Counted from the stretch's first letter, positions 33,774 through 43,726 are shown. The stretch: DNA of 64,000 bases from Sphingomonas montanisoli (GCF_008274695.1 NZ_VTOU01000002.1:682001-746000), one strand, 5' to 3'. Numbers and translations are program-made. Notes: a model not told the origin generated them from the letters alone.

Positions 33774-35387
33774 ATGTCCGAATCCCCGCAGCCCTACCGC
33801 GTCCTGGCCCGCAAATATCGCCCGCAGAGCTTCGCCGAACTGATCGGCCAGGATGCGATGGTGACGACGCTGGGCAATGCGATCCGGCGTGATCGGCTGG
33901 CGCATGCGTTCCTGCTCACCGGGGTCCGCGGGGTCGGCAAGACGTCCACCGCACGGCTGATCGCCAAGGCGCTCAACTGTATCGGTCCCGACGGGCAGGG
34001 CGGCCCGACGATCGATCCGTGCGGAATCTGCGAGCCGTGCCGCGCCATCGCCGAGGGGCGGCACATCGACGTCGTCGAAATGGACGCCGCGTCGCATACC
34101 GGCGTCGACGACGTCCGCGAGATCATCGAGGCGGTGCGCTATTCGGCGGTTTCGGCGCGCTACAAGATCTACATTATCGACGAAGTCCACATGCTGTCGA
34201 AGAATGCGTTCAACGCGCTTCTGAAGACGCTTGAGGAGCCGCCGCCCCACGTCAAATTCCTGTTCGCCACCACGGAAGTGAACAAGGTTCCGATCACCGT
34301 CCTGTCGCGCTGCCAGCGGTTCGATCTCAAGCGGATTTCGGCCGAGACGCTGGGCGCCCATTTCGCGTGCGTCGTGGAGGCAGAGGGCGTCGAGGCCGAC
34401 CCGGAGGCGCTCGCGCTTATCGCCCGCGCGGCCGAAGGATCGGCGCGCGATGGCCTGTCGATTCTCGACCAGGCCATCGCGCATGGTTCGGGCAAGGTCG
34501 AAGCGCAGCAGGTGCGCGACATGCTCGGCCTCTCCGATCGCGGCGCGATCCGCCGGCTGTTCGGCGATCTGCTGTCGGGCGATGCGCAAGCGGTGCTGGC
34601 GGGCGTGCGCGGGCAATATGATCTGGGCGTCGAGCCCGCCGCTCTGCTCCATGGGTTGCTGGAAACGTGCCACGGCGTCACGCGTGCCAAGGTGTCTCGC
34701 ACCGAGGATCCGGCGATGTCGGTCGAGGAGCGCGAGGCGCTGGCCGAATGGGCATCCAAGCTCGGCTTCGCGACGCTCCACCGGCTGTGGCAATTGTTGC
34801 TCAAGGGGCATGGCGAGGTCCAGTCGGCCGCGATGCCGATCGAGGCCGCCGAAATGGCGCTACTCCGCGTCGTTCACGCCAGCCAGATGCCAGATCCCGG
34901 CGAACTCGCGCGCAAGCTGCTGAGCGGGGAGATCGCCGCGCCCGCAACGGGTGCCGCGCCGGCGCTTCCGTCGGCTGCGCCCGCGCCTGCCGAAGAGCCG
35001 CCACTCCTCGCCCTTCCGGATAGCGCGCAGGCGATCCACGATCTGTTGATGAACAACCAGAAGCAGAGTCTGGCGGTCACGTTCGGCGATCATGCCTCGA
35101 TCATTCATCTGTCGGGCACCGAGCTGGCGATCGCGCGGAGTTCGTCGATCACGCTGAGCTTCGTCAACGAATTGGCGAATGCGCTCAAATCGATCACGAA
35201 AGAGCCGTGGACCGTATCGATCGCCGACGGAGGCGGGCAACCTTCGCTGCGCGCGCTGGAGCTGGCGGCCGAGCATGCGGCTCGCGACGCAATTCTCGCC
35301 ACGCCGCTGGTGCGCGCCGCGATGGAGGCGTTTCCGGGAGCCGAGATGGTCGAGTTTACGCCAGGCGATAAGCGGATGGCGTCTTAA
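33774..35387 (+). CDS. dnaX: DNA polymerase III subunit gamma/tau
   Basis: This clamp-loader ATPase has 537 aa. Walker A is GVRGVGKTSTARL (about 45-57). The zinc module has its cysteines in CIGP ... CGICEPC (about 64-88). Walker B IIDEVHML is near 135, the sensor SRCQRF near 181. The C-terminal tau-like part (about 400-537) follows an Ala/Pro linker. The start is 51 bases after the SRP RNA. No recR/ybaB gene follows; the next gene, fpr, is convergent. Confidence 0.96.
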   Translation: MSESPQPYRVLARKYRPQSFAELIGQDAMVTTLGNAIRRDRLAHAFLLTGVRGVGKTSTARLIAKALNCIGPDGQGGPTIDPCGICEPCRAIAEGRHIDVVEMDAASHTGVDDVREIIEAVRYSAVSARYKIYIIDEVHMLSKNAFNALLKTLEEPPPHVKFLFATTEVNKVPITVLSRCQRFDLKRISAETLGAHFACVVEAEGVEADPEALALIARAAEGSARDGLSILDQAIAHGSGKVEAQQVRDMLGLSDRGAIRRLFGDLLSGDAQAVLAGVRGQYDLGVEPAALLHGLLETCHGVTRAKVSRTEDPAMSVEEREALAEWASKLGFATLHRLWQLLLKGHGEVQSAAMPIEAAEMALLRVVHASQMPDPGELARKLLSGEIAAPATGAAPALPSAAPAPAEEPPLLALPDSAQAIHDLLMNNQKQSLAVTFGDHASIIHLSGTELAIARSSSITLSFVNELANALKSITKEPWTVSIADGGGQPSLRALELAAEHAARDAILATPLVRAAMEAFPGAEMVEFTPGDKRMAS

Positions 35388-35433
35388 GCGCCTTCGCGGG
35401 AATGACGATTCGGGGTGGGGGGCGGCTTTCGCC

Positions 35434-36249
35434 TTACCCCACGAACGCCTTCTCGATCACGAAGTCGGCCGGGTGTGCGTTCGAGCCTTCCTCGAAGCCG
35501 AGCCGTTCCAGGATCGCCGCGCAATCCTTGATCATGTCCATGCTGCCGCACATCATCGCGCGGTCGTGGACGGGATCGAGTACATGGTCGCCCTCGACGC
35601 CGTCGTCGAACAGGTCGGCCTTTTCCAGCAGCGTCGTGATGCGCTCCGAACGGTGGAACGGCTCGCGGGTTACCGTCGGGATATAATGCAACTTGGCCCG
35701 CGCCTCGTCGTCGAGCAGCGGATCGCCCTCCAGCTTCGCCTCGAGCAGATCGCGATAGGCGAGGTCGCTCACGCGGCGCACCGAATGCAGCACGACGATC
35801 TGTTCGAACTGCACATAGACGTCGGGATCGCGGATCACCGACAGGAAGGGCGCGAGGCCGGTGCCGGTCGCGAGCAGGAACAGCCGGCGGCCGGGCTTGA
35901 GCGCGTCGGTCACCAGCGTGCCGGTGGTCTTGCGTGCCATGTAGATTTCGTCACCCGGCACGATCTTCTGGAGGCGCGAGGTCAGCGGGCCGTCGTCGAC
36001 CTTGATCGACAGGAACTCGATTTCATCGGAATAAGACGGCGAAGCGATCGAATATGCACGCAGCAGCGGCTTGCCGCCTTCCTGCGGCAGCCCGATCATC
36101 ACGAACTCGCCCGACCGGAAGCGCAGCGCAGCGGGGCGCGAGATCGCGAAGCTGAACAGATGCTCGTTCCAATGTTTCACCCACAGCACCGTCTCGCTGT
36201 AGAAAGCGCTGTTCTCTGGGATCTTCACCGGTTCGCGATTGCTCATCAT
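35434..36249 (-). CDS. fpr: ferredoxin--NADP+ reductase
   Basis: This FAD flavoprotein moves electrons between NADPH and ferredoxin or flavodoxin. The 271 aa product has the FAD motif LLRAYSIASPSYSDEIEF (about 60-77) and the NADP motif LLATGTGLAPFLSVIRD (about 120-136). It ends AFVG rather than in an aromatic residue. Two adjacent Met codons (36249 and 36246) could start it. It is convergent with dnaX (46-base gap) and downstream of a hairpin at 36364-36411. Confidence 0.93.
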   Translation of the reverse strand: MMSNREPVKIPENSAFYSETVLWVKHWNEHLFSFAISRPAALRFRSGEFVMIGLPQEGGKPLLRAYSIASPSYSDEIEFLSIKVDDGPLTSRLQKIVPGDEIYMARKTTGTLVTDALKPGRRLFLLATGTGLAPFLSVIRDPDVYVQFEQIVVLHSVRRVSDLAYRDLLEAKLEGDPLLDDEARAKLHYIPTVTREPFHRSERITTLLEKADLFDDGVEGDHVLDPVHDRAMMCGSMDMIKDCAAILERLGFEEGSNAHPADFVIEKAFVG

Positions 36250-36363
36250 GTCCACGCCGTCACACCGTCTTATTGCGAATGGAAAGCAGCGCCATAGGCC
36301 GGTGATTCCACCGCGCCAACCCATTCTTGCTGAAGCGGGCCACAGCTAAGCTTGTGTGAAGGG

Positions 36364-36411
36364 GGCCGCGCCCCGCCGTCCCGGAGAACGACGGCAGGGC
36401 GCGGGGAGTCG
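36364..36411 (-). terminator. GC-rich hairpin between hydrolase-like gene and fpr
   Basis: CCGCGCCCCGCCGT (36365-36378) is largely complementary to ACGGCAGGGCGCGG (about 36389-36402). The hairpin lies after the hydrolase-like gene. There is no T run, so it may be a structural repeat or an inefficient terminator. Confidence 0.35.
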
Positions 36412-36424
36412 CGCCGCGAAGGGA

Positions 36425-37078
36425 TCAGCGGCGCAACAGCGCCGGCCCGCCATTGGGAGCGGACAGGCGCCATTCGGGAAGACTCAACAGATGGGTACGC
36501 GCGGCATGATCGTCCACCAGGTCGATGAAGCGGTCGAGCAGTTCTTCGCCCTCGGGCCAGAAGCCGACGCCGTCGGAAGGGCCAAAGCCGCCGCACCCAT
36601 CGAACCGCGCAAAGCCCGCGCCCCATTGGCGTGCGATGCTGAACGCGCGCTCGATCGGCAGCGTGGGATCGTCGTCGCTGCCCGCGACGAGCGCGGGGAA
36701 GGGAAGGACGCTGGTCGGCAGCGGGCCGATCTCCGCGGCGTCGATCTCCTGCGGATCTGTGGGGGAGACCAGCAGCGCCGCGATGATACCCGGGGCATCC
36801 TCGCCGCTCATCAGGCTCGCCCACCACGCGATGGTCAGCGCACCCAGGCCATGGCCGACCAGGACGACCGGCATGTCCGCGCTGTGGACGGCGCGATCGA
36901 GCCGCCCGACCAGGCTATTGCGGTTCGGGGTCGCGCTGGTACCCAGATCCAGCACGGCACAGTCCATCCGGGTCGCGGCCCAGTGGCGCTGCCAATAGCC
37001 CGGTCGATCCGATGCAGGATCGGGCAACATCAGCACCATCGGTGCTGTAGAGGGATGCTCGTAACGGGTCGTCGCCAT
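36425..37078 (-). CDS. RBBP9-like alpha/beta-hydrolase fold protein lacking catalytic Ser and His
   Basis: The 217 aa product follows the RBBP9/YdeN pattern: an N-terminal LPGWxxS-like loop, VVLVGHGLGALTIAWWASL, ALVAGSDDDPTLP and GCGGFGPSDGVGFWPEG. The nucleophile elbow reads GHGLG (residues 75-79) instead of GHSLG, a one-base AGC-to-GGC change. The region that normally holds the catalytic His (GAGHIN...) reads GCGGFG. The Asp loop is kept. It is therefore probably a non-catalytic binding protein. The gene appears monocistronic. Confidence 0.75.
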   Translation of the reverse strand: MATTRYEHPSTAPMVLMLPDPASDRPGYWQRHWAATRMDCAVLDLGTSATPNRNSLVGRLDRAVHSADMPVVLVGHGLGALTIAWWASLMSGEDAPGIIAALLVSPTDPQEIDAAEIGPLPTSVLPFPALVAGSDDDPTLPIERAFSIARQWGAGFARFDGCGGFGPSDGVGFWPEGEELLDRFIDLVDDHAARTHLLSLPEWRLSAPNGGPALLRR

Positions 37079-37230
37079 AGCCGCTGACTCCTCGCTCTCG
37101 TGCAGGAAACATGCGCCTGCCGGAACGAAGAGTCATTACTACCGATCCGCTTTTAAATGGTCTCTGCGACCAGATGCGGCAGGATTGCGGCAGGCTGAAT
37201 GCCAGATGAACGCCGAAGCGTTCGCCGGGC

Positions 37231-38007
37231 CTACTTGCCCTTGCTCTTGCGGTGCTTGTCGAGGTCCAGGACCATGTTCTCGCCCTCGGGCAGCAGCCCG
37301 AGTCGGCGTGCGATTTCCTGATAGGCTTCGACCTCACCACCCAGATCCTGGCGGAAGCGATCCTTGTCCAGCTTCTCGCCGGTGGTCATATCCCACAGGC
37401 GGCAGCCGTCCGGGCTGATCTCGTCGGCCAGGATCACGCGGCTATAGTCGTTGTCGAAGAAGCGACCGAATTCGAGCTTGAAGTCGACCAGGCGGATGCC
37501 GATCCCGGCGAACAGGCCGCACATGAAATCATTCACGCGGATCGCCATGTCGGCGATGTCGTGCATCTCCTCCTGGCTGGCCCAGCCGAAGCAGGCGATA
37601 TGCTCGTCGGCGACCATCGGATCGCCCAGCGCGTCGTCCTTGTAATAATATTCGATGATCGTGCGGGGCAGCTGGGTGCCCTCCTCGATCCCGAGCCGCT
37701 TCACGATCGAGCCGGCCGCGACGTTGCGCACCACGACCTCAATGGGAATGATCTCGACCTGACGGATCAACTGCTCACGCATGTTCAGGCGGCGGATGAA
37801 GTGGGTGGGCACGCCGATCGTGCCGAGCAGGGTGAAGATATGCTCGGAGATGCGATTGTTCAGAACGCCCTTGCCGTTGATCGTGCCCTTCTTCTGGGCA
37901 TTGAAGGCGGTCGCATCGTCCTTGAAATACTGGATAAGCGTGCCGGGCTCGGGGCCTTCGTAAAGGATCTTGGCCTTGCCTTCGTAGATCTGGCGGCGGC
38001 GGGTCAT
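37231..38007 (-). CDS. purC: SAICAR synthase
   Basis: PurC joins aspartate to CAIR in purine synthesis. The 258 aa product has the N-terminal [20 protein letters not shown] (about 8-27), [19 protein letters not shown] and the signature [11 protein letters not shown] and [14 protein letters not shown]. Typical length. The gene is alone; a perfect EcfG-type promoter in the 211-base upstream gap points the other way, to kup. Confidence 0.96.
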   Translation of the reverse strand: MTRRRQIYEGKAKILYEGPEPGTLIQYFKDDATAFNAQKKGTINGKGVLNNRISEHIFTLLGTIGVPTHFIRRLNMREQLIRQVEIIPIEVVVRNVAAGSIVKRLGIEEGTQLPRTIIEYYYKDDALGDPMVADEHIACFGWASQEEMHDIADMAIRVNDFMCGLFAGIGIRLVDFKLEFGRFFDNDYSRVILADEISPDGCRLWDMTTGEKLDKDRFRQDLGGEVEAYQEIARRLGLLPEGENMVLDLDKHRKSKGK

Positions 38008-38099
38008 GTCGGTCGGGCCTCCAATGGGCTCGCAAAAGCGGGAAAAATGACGATGCCCCGGAGACGACGTCGATTCGGACGCAGCCGCCGAGGCAATTC

Positions 38100-38125
38100 G
38101 GAACCGCCCTTACCGCGATTGCGTT
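38100..38125 (+). promoter_or_regulatory. EcfG-type promoter upstream of kup
   Basis: GGAAC (38100-38104), 17 bases, CGTT (38122-38125) matches the stress-sigma consensus exactly. It lies in the purC-kup gap and would give a transcript starting about 85 bases before the kup ATG. Confidence 0.55.
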
Positions 38126-38218
38126 TGCCGCGCAAATGCGTGTGGAGACGTAACAGTTTTCGCGTGCATATACTGACGGGCGAGCCTATCGCGCGCCGGG
38201 TTTTGCTAGTGGGGCCTC

Positions 38219-40198
38219 ATGGTCGATCGGACGGGCGACGTGGCGGATAGCCAGATGGAGGCGGACGCCCTTGTGCGGGCCGCCGATGTCGATCCCACGC
38301 ATGGGGGGCACAGCCAGCTCGCGCTGACCCTGGGTGCGCTGGGCGTCGTCTTTGGTGATATCGGCACCAGCCCGCTTTATGCGTTCCGAGAGGCGCTTAA
38401 CCAGGCGGCAGCCGACGGCATCGTCGCGGGCGAGATATTGGGTGTGCTCAGCCTCGCCCTGTGGGCCCTGATCCTCGTCGTTACCTGCAAATACGTCCTG
38501 TTCCTGATGCGGGCCGACAATAATGGCGAAGGCGGCGTGCTGGCGCTGATGGCGCTCGCGCAGCGTTCCGCAAGGAAGCGTGGCCGCCTGCTCGTGGTGT
38601 TGGGCGCTGCCGGAGCGGCGCTGTTCTACGGCGACGGAATCATCACGCCCGCACTGTCGGTGCTGTCGGCGGTCGAGGGTCTCAAGACGATCCCGGCGAT
38701 CGGGCATCACATCAACCGTGGTGAGATCATCCTGATCACCGCCGTGTTGCTGGTCGCGCTCTTTTCGATGCAGGGTCGCGGCACGGCGGCGGTTGCGCGG
38801 CTGTTCGGGCCGGTTTGCCTGCTCTGGTTCGCCGCGATCGCCGCCATCGGGCTGATCCACATTTTCGACGAGCCCGCGATTCTCGCAGCCTTCTCCCCAC
38901 ATTATGCCGTGCTGTTCATGCTCAACCACGGCGTCGTCGGGCTTTTCGTGCTGGGCGCGGTGTTTCTGACGGTGACGGGGGCCGAGGCGCTGACGGCCGA
39001 TATGGGGCATTTCGGCGCGAGGCCGATCCGGCGTGGGTGGTTCATCGTCGTGTTCCCCGCGCTCGCGCTCAACTATCTGGGGCAGGGTGCTTTCGCGCTC
39101 TCGCAGCTCGAACATGCGGCCGTGACCGGTGCCCAGTTCACGAACCAGAACTGGTTCTTCATGATGATCCCGGAGGGGCTGCGCGCGCCGATGGTGCTTC
39201 TGGCGACGATGGCGACGGTCATCGCGAGTCAGGCGGTGATAACTGGCGCCTTTTCGCTGACCCAGCAGGCGATCCAGCTCGGCCTGCTGCCGCGCATGAA
39301 GCTGCGGCAGACATCGGCGCACATGGCGGGGCAGGTGTTCCTGCCGGGGATCAATCGGTTGCTGTTCGTCGGCGTGATGATCCTGGTGTTCGGTTTCGGA
39401 TCGTCGAGCGCGATGGCGGCCGCCTATGGCATTTCGGTCACGGGCACGATGGTCGTGACGACGCTGCTGGCATTTGTGATCGTGCGGCGCAACTGGCAAT
39501 GGCGCCTGGGGCTTGCAGTCGCGGTCATCGCGCCCTTCCTGTTGCTCGATCTCTTCTTCTTCGGCGCGAACATCTTGCGCGTCTATGAAGGCGGATGGGT
39601 GCCGCTCGTCGTGGCCGGCGGCGTCGGCTTGCTGATCGTCACATGGGTGCGTGGCCGCAAGCTGCTCCACGCGATCGATAAGGCGCAGGCGATCGCGCTC
39701 GAGGAACTGGCGCGGATGCTGACGGCCCGCCCGCCCGAGCGCGTGGCCGGCACCGCGATCTTCCTGTCGGCCGATCGTGACGGCGCGCCCAATGCGCTGC
39801 TCCACAATCTGAAGCACAACAAGATCCTGCACGAACGCAATATCGCGCTCACCGTGCGGACCGCGCCGACGCCCTTCGTCGATCCCGCCGAACGGCTGAC
39901 GATCCTGCCGATCGACGCCAATTTCAGCCGCGCGCTGCTGACCTACGGTTTCATGGAAGCCCCGGACGTGCCGCGCGATCTTGCTGTCGCCCGCTCGCGC
40001 GATGAAAAGGCGATCGAGCCTGTCGGGACCAGCTACTTCATCGGCCGATCGACCCTGCGCCCGTCGAAGCACAGCGGCATGCCCTTCTGGCAGGATCTGC
40101 TGTTCATCTTCCTCTATCGTAATGCCGCCGACCCCACCGACTTCCTGCGCATACCGCCCAATCGCGTGGTCGAACTGGGATCGCAGACGACGATCTGA
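38219..40198 (+). CDS. kup: potassium uptake protein Kup
   Basis: This KUP/HAK transporter imports K+ with protons. The 659 aa product has the family motif GVVFGDIGTSPLYAFREAL near residues 42-60 and about 12 TM helices up to residue 480. ALTADMGHFGARPIRRGWF and a soluble C-terminal domain follow. Kup is chiefly a low-pH and osmotic-stress K+ importer. The candidate EcfG promoter upstream suggests stress induction. An inverted repeat follows the gene. Confidence 0.96.
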   Translation: MVDRTGDVADSQMEADALVRAADVDPTHGGHSQLALTLGALGVVFGDIGTSPLYAFREALNQAAADGIVAGEILGVLSLALWALILVVTCKYVLFLMRADNNGEGGVLALMALAQRSARKRGRLLVVLGAAGAALFYGDGIITPALSVLSAVEGLKTIPAIGHHINRGEIILITAVLLVALFSMQGRGTAAVARLFGPVCLLWFAAIAAIGLIHIFDEPAILAAFSPHYAVLFMLNHGVVGLFVLGAVFLTVTGAEALTADMGHFGARPIRRGWFIVVFPALALNYLGQGAFALSQLEHAAVTGAQFTNQNWFFMMIPEGLRAPMVLLATMATVIASQAVITGAFSLTQQAIQLGLLPRMKLRQTSAHMAGQVFLPGINRLLFVGVMILVFGFGSSSAMAAAYGISVTGTMVVTTLLAFVIVRRNWQWRLGLAVAVIAPFLLLDLFFFGANILRVYEGGWVPLVVAGGVGLLIVTWVRGRKLLHAIDKAQAIALEELARMLTARPPERVAGTAIFLSADRDGAPNALLHNLKHNKILHERNIALTVRTAPTPFVDPAERLTILPIDANFSRALLTYGFMEAPDVPRDLAVARSRDEKAIEPVGTSYFIGRSTLRPSKHSGMPFWQDLLFIFLYRNAADPTDFLRIPPNRVVELGSQTTI

Positions 40199-40205
40199 CC
40201 TTGCC

Positions 40206-40257
40206 GTCACCCCCGCGAAGAGAAACTGGATGGGGCCCCGCCTTCGCGGGGGATGAC
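40206..40257. repeat. palindromic repeat after kup
   Basis: GTCACCCCCGCGAAG (40206-40220) is inverted at 40242-40257 (CTTCGCGGGGGATGAC) with one extra base. A half copy (CCTTCGCGGGAATGACGA) follows dnaX at about 35392-35409. This is one of several repeat families in the window. No T run, so it is not an obvious terminator. Confidence 0.65.
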
Positions 40258-40271
40258 GAAATGGGGTGGCG

Positions 40272-40421
40272 TCAAAATCGCAGCTTCTTCGGCTCGATCC
40301 GAATCTCGTCGGTCGCTGGCCAGGCCTGATGTTCGGCCCACCACTTTATTCCATCGCGTACCCGCCGCCGTACCGTCGCGAACCGGCTTTCGCCGCCGCT
40401 CTGCTTCCTGTTCCGATCCAT
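40272..40421 (-). CDS. small basic protein, unknown
   Basis: A 49 aa frame, MDRNRKQSGGESRFATVRRR ... WWAEHQAWPATDEIRIEPKKLRF. It has a good Shine-Dalgarno (GGAGG seven bases before the ATG on the minus strand). It is divergent from the LysR regulator gene 113 bases away, the usual position of a LysR target. No family was recognised. Confidence 0.5.
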   Translation of the reverse strand: MDRNRKQSGGESRFATVRRRVRDGIKWWAEHQAWPATDEIRIEPKKLRF

Positions 40422-40516
40422 TTCACCCTCCGTCGCTGATAAGCTGACCTGCAGCCGACGGTTGTCCATTTATGCCTTTCCTCGGGGTCTAGCCAATCGG
40501 TTGTCGAATAGAGCAC

Positions 40517-40531
40517 ATAAGCTATACTTAT
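40517..40531. promoter_or_regulatory. LysR-type operator next to the regulator start
   Basis: ATAAG-CTATA-CTTAT is a perfect inverted repeat with the T-N11-A form of LysR-family sites. It ends three bases before the regulator's ATG (40535), suggesting autorepression. Confidence 0.5.
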
Positions 40532-40534
40532 TTC

Positions 40535-41452
40535 ATGGCCCGCCAGATTCCTCCGCTTGCCGCCGTGCGCGTGTTCGAAGCCGCCGCGCGCCATCTCAAC
40601 TTCACGCGCGCCGCCGAGGAGCTGGCGATGACGCAGGCGGCGGTCAGCTATCAGATCAAGCTGATCGAGGAGCGGCTGGGTGCGGCGTTGTTCGTCCGCA
40701 ACGGCCGCCGCGTCGCGCTGAGCCCGGCGGGTGCGCGGCTCGCGCCGCAGGTTTCGTCGGCATTCGATCTGCTCGACGAGGCGTTTGGCAAGGTGCGCGA
40801 GGAGGAGGGCGGCGTCCTGACGATCAGCGCGGCGCCTGGCATCGCGGCGAGTTGGCTTGGTCCGCGCCTGGCCCGTTTCCAGATTTCGCGCCCCGGCATC
40901 GCGGTGCGGCTGCTGGCAACGCACGAGCTGGTCGATTTTGCGCGCGATTCGGTCGATGTCGGCGTCCGCATCGGCAAGGGCGTCTGGCCGGGCCTGCGCG
41001 CGATCGAGATGTTCCCGGCCGAATATACGCCGATGTGCAGCCCCGATTTTCTCGATCGGGCGGGGCCGTTCGATACCCCTGCCGATCTCCTCAAGGTGCT
41101 GCGGCTCAACTCCGATGATGTCTGGTGGCGCGCATGGCTCGCTCATATGGGTGTCGAGGTCGGCCCCGATTTCGATCGCAGCTCGATCCACGTCGATTCG
41201 CAGGTGATCGAAAGCATGGCGGCGATGGCGGGGCAGGGGGTGGCGATGCTCACCCCGCGCTTCTGGCAGAACGAGATCGCCGCCGGCCGCCTCGTGCAGC
41301 TCTTTCCTTATGTCGGCGCGGACAGCAGCTTCTGGCTCGTCTATCCCGAACATCGCCACGCCACCCCCAAGATCCGCGGCTTCCGCGAATGGCTGACGGC
41401 GGAGGTCGCGGTCGAAAGCGGCGCCATTGCCGAACCGCAACCCGCCCCCTAG
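40535..41452 (+). CDS. LysR-family (GcvA-like) transcriptional regulator
   Basis: The 305 aa product has the LysR winged helix-turn-helix (PPLAAVRVFEAAARHLNFTR, then AAEELAMTQAAVSYQIKLIEERLG) and a periplasmic-binding-type effector domain from about 90. The GcvA/AmpR-like subgroup is indicated by ARHLNFTRAAEELAMTQAAVS. A LysR-type palindrome overlaps its translation start region. The effector and target genes are unknown; the divergent 49 aa gene is the closest candidate. Confidence 0.9.
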   Translation: MARQIPPLAAVRVFEAAARHLNFTRAAEELAMTQAAVSYQIKLIEERLGAALFVRNGRRVALSPAGARLAPQVSSAFDLLDEAFGKVREEEGGVLTISAAPGIAASWLGPRLARFQISRPGIAVRLLATHELVDFARDSVDVGVRIGKGVWPGLRAIEMFPAEYTPMCSPDFLDRAGPFDTPADLLKVLRLNSDDVWWRAWLAHMGVEVGPDFDRSSIHVDSQVIESMAAMAGQGVAMLTPRFWQNEIAAGRLVQLFPYVGADSSFWLVYPEHRHATPKIRGFREWLTAEVAVESGAIAEPQPAP

Positions 41453-41462
41453 ACGTTGATCC

Positions 41463-43721
41463 ATGACCGAAACCGCCGAGCTGCCCGATGACAGCATCCG
41501 CAACACCCCCTTCGATAGCGCGCTCTCCGATCGCTACCTCGTCTATGCGCTGTCGACGATCACGGCGCGCTCGCTGCCCGACGTTCGCGACGGGCTGAAG
41601 CCGGTTCACCGCCGCCTGCTGTGGGCGATGCGCCTGCTCAAGCTCGATCCGGCGAGCGGTTACAAGAAATGCGCGCGCGTCGTCGGCGATGTCATCGGCA
41701 AGTACCACCCGCACGGCGACCAGTCGGTCTATGATGCTATGGTCCGCTTGGCGCAGACCTTCTCGCTGCGCTATCCGCTGGTCGACGGGCAGGGCAATTT
41801 CGGCAATGTCGACGGCGATAATGCCGCGGCGATGCGCTATACTGAGGCGCGACTGACCGCGGCGGCCGGCGATCTGATGGCCGGGCTCGACGAGGGCACG
41901 GTCGATTTCCGCCCGACCTATAATGGTGAGGAGGAAGAGCCCGAAATCTTCCCCGGTCTCTTCCCCAACCTGCTCGCCAACGGCGCGACCGGCATCGCGG
42001 TCGGCATGGCGACGTCGATCCCGCCGCATAATGTCGCCGAACTCGCCGAAGCGGCGAAGATGCTGATCGACGATCCGCACGCCGACACCCGCAAGCTGAT
42101 GCAGCATGTCCAGGGGCCGGACTTTCCGACCGGGGGCATCATCGTCGACAGCCAGGATGCAATCGCGCAGGCTTATGAAACCGGCCGTGGCGCCTTCCGC
42201 GTCCGCGCCAGGGTCGAGACCGTCCAGGAAAAGGGCGGCGGCTGGCACCTGGTGGTCAGCGAGATCCCGTATCAGGTGCCCAAGGCCAAGCTGATCGAAC
42301 AGATCGCGGAGCTTATCAACGACAAGAAGCTGCCGATCCTCGCCGACGTCCGCGACGAGAGCGACGAGGATATCCGCATCGTCCTCGAACCGCGCAGCCG
42401 CACCGTCGATCCGGCGATGCTCACCGACAGTCTGTACCGGCTGACCGATCTGGAGGTGCGCGTCTCGCTCAACCTCAACGTCCTCGACGACAGCCGCACG
42501 CCCGGCGTGATGAGCCTCAAGGAAGTGCTCGCCGCATGGCTCAAGCACCAGTTCGAGGTGCTGATCCGCCGCTCGCAGCACCGGCTCGCCAAGATCGCCG
42601 ATCGGATCGAGCTGCTCGACGGCTATCTCGTCACCTATCTCAACCTCGATCGCGTCATCCAGATCATCCGCGAGGAGGACGAGCCTAAGCCCATCCTGAT
42701 CGCCGAGTTCTCGCTGACCGACCGGCAGGCCGAAGCCATCCTCAACATGCGCCTGCGTTCGCTGCGCAAGCTCGAGGAAATGGAGATCCGCAAGGAACGC
42801 GACACGCTCGATGCCGAGGGCAAGGGGCTGCAGGAGCTGATCGACAGCCCGCCGCGCCAGCGCACCCGGATGAAGCGCGATCTCGATGCGCTCTACAAAC
42901 GCTATGGCCCCGAAACCGCGCTGGGCAAACGCCGCACGATCGTCGAGGAAGCGGCGCTTGCGCGCGAGATTCCGATCGAGGCGATGATCGAGCGCGAGCC
43001 TGTCACGATCATCCTGTCGCAGCGCGGCTGGATTCGTGCGATGCGCGGCCATGTCGATGAGGCGCAGCTTGCGGGCGTCAAGTATAAGGAGGGCGACGGC
43101 TTCGCCTTCTCCGCGCGCGCGCAGACGACCGACAAGATCTTGATCGGCACCGATGCGGGTCGCTTCTTCACCCTCTCGCCTGACAAGTTGCCCGGCGGGC
43201 GCGGCTTCGGTGAGCCGGTGCGCCTGTTCGCCGATGTCGAGGCCGATCAGCGGATTATCGCGCTGGTCGTCGCGAAGCCCGGCGGCGCCTTGCTCCTCGC
43301 ATCGTCCGACGGGCGCGGTTTCGTCGCGGAGATGGCTGAGATCGTCGCGGAGACTCGCAAGGGCAAGCAGGTCGTCAATCTGAAGGATCAGGCGAAGCTC
43401 AAGATCGTCCACGCGATCGATACGTCGGAGGGCGGCGACGATTATGTCGGCGTCATCGGTGAGAATCGGAAGATGGTGATCTTCCCCCTGAGCGAGCTGC
43501 CCCGCATGGCGCGCGGGCAGGGCGTCGCGCTCCAGCGCTACAAGGATGGCGGCCTGTCCGACGCGATCAGCTTCCGCTTCGAAGCGGGGCTCAGCTGGGC
43601 GATGGGCGGCGACACCGGCCGCACCCGCACCGAGACCGACCTCTCGCTCTGGCGCGCCGCCCGCGGTGCCGCGGGCCGCATGCCTCCCGTTGGTTTTCCA
43701 AGGGACAACCGGTTCGGCTGA
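41463..43721 (+). CDS. parC: DNA topoisomerase IV subunit A
   Basis: ParC is the DNA-cleaving subunit of topoisomerase IV, which decatenates sister chromosomes. The 752 aa product begins [20 protein letters not shown]. The quinolone-resistance region [20 protein letters not shown] is near 73-92, and the catalytic Tyr is in [10 protein letters not shown] near 124. Size fits ParC rather than GyrA. parE is not in the window. A large inverted-repeat pair follows. Confidence 0.93.
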   Translation: MTETAELPDDSIRNTPFDSALSDRYLVYALSTITARSLPDVRDGLKPVHRRLLWAMRLLKLDPASGYKKCARVVGDVIGKYHPHGDQSVYDAMVRLAQTFSLRYPLVDGQGNFGNVDGDNAAAMRYTEARLTAAAGDLMAGLDEGTVDFRPTYNGEEEEPEIFPGLFPNLLANGATGIAVGMATSIPPHNVAELAEAAKMLIDDPHADTRKLMQHVQGPDFPTGGIIVDSQDAIAQAYETGRGAFRVRARVETVQEKGGGWHLVVSEIPYQVPKAKLIEQIAELINDKKLPILADVRDESDEDIRIVLEPRSRTVDPAMLTDSLYRLTDLEVRVSLNLNVLDDSRTPGVMSLKEVLAAWLKHQFEVLIRRSQHRLAKIADRIELLDGYLVTYLNLDRVIQIIREEDEPKPILIAEFSLTDRQAEAILNMRLRSLRKLEEMEIRKERDTLDAEGKGLQELIDSPPRQRTRMKRDLDALYKRYGPETALGKRRTIVEEAALAREIPIEAMIEREPVTIILSQRGWIRAMRGHVDEAQLAGVKYKEGDGFAFSARAQTTDKILIGTDAGRFFTLSPDKLPGGRGFGEPVRLFADVEADQRIIALVVAKPGGALLLASSDGRGFVAEMAEIVAETRKGKQVVNLKDQAKLKIVHAIDTSEGGDDYVGVIGENRKMVIFPLSELPRMARGQGVALQRYKDGGLSDAISFRFEAGLSWAMGGDTGRTRTETDLSLWRAARGAAGRMPPVGFPRDNRFG

Positions 43722-43726
43722 CTTGA

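Noticed and set aside
33774-35387. Programmed frameshift in dnaX to make gamma
   Set aside because: No run of A followed by a hairpin like the E. coli slippery site was seen in the frame; only the full-length product is supported.
37206-37223. Hairpin GAACGC/GCGTTC after purC as terminator
   Set aside because: The stem has only six pairs and no T run follows on the minus strand, so it was not listed as a terminator.
38186-40210. 674 aa open frame antisense to kup
   Set aside because: Kup is unmistakable on the plus strand; the antisense frame lacks a credible start and domains.
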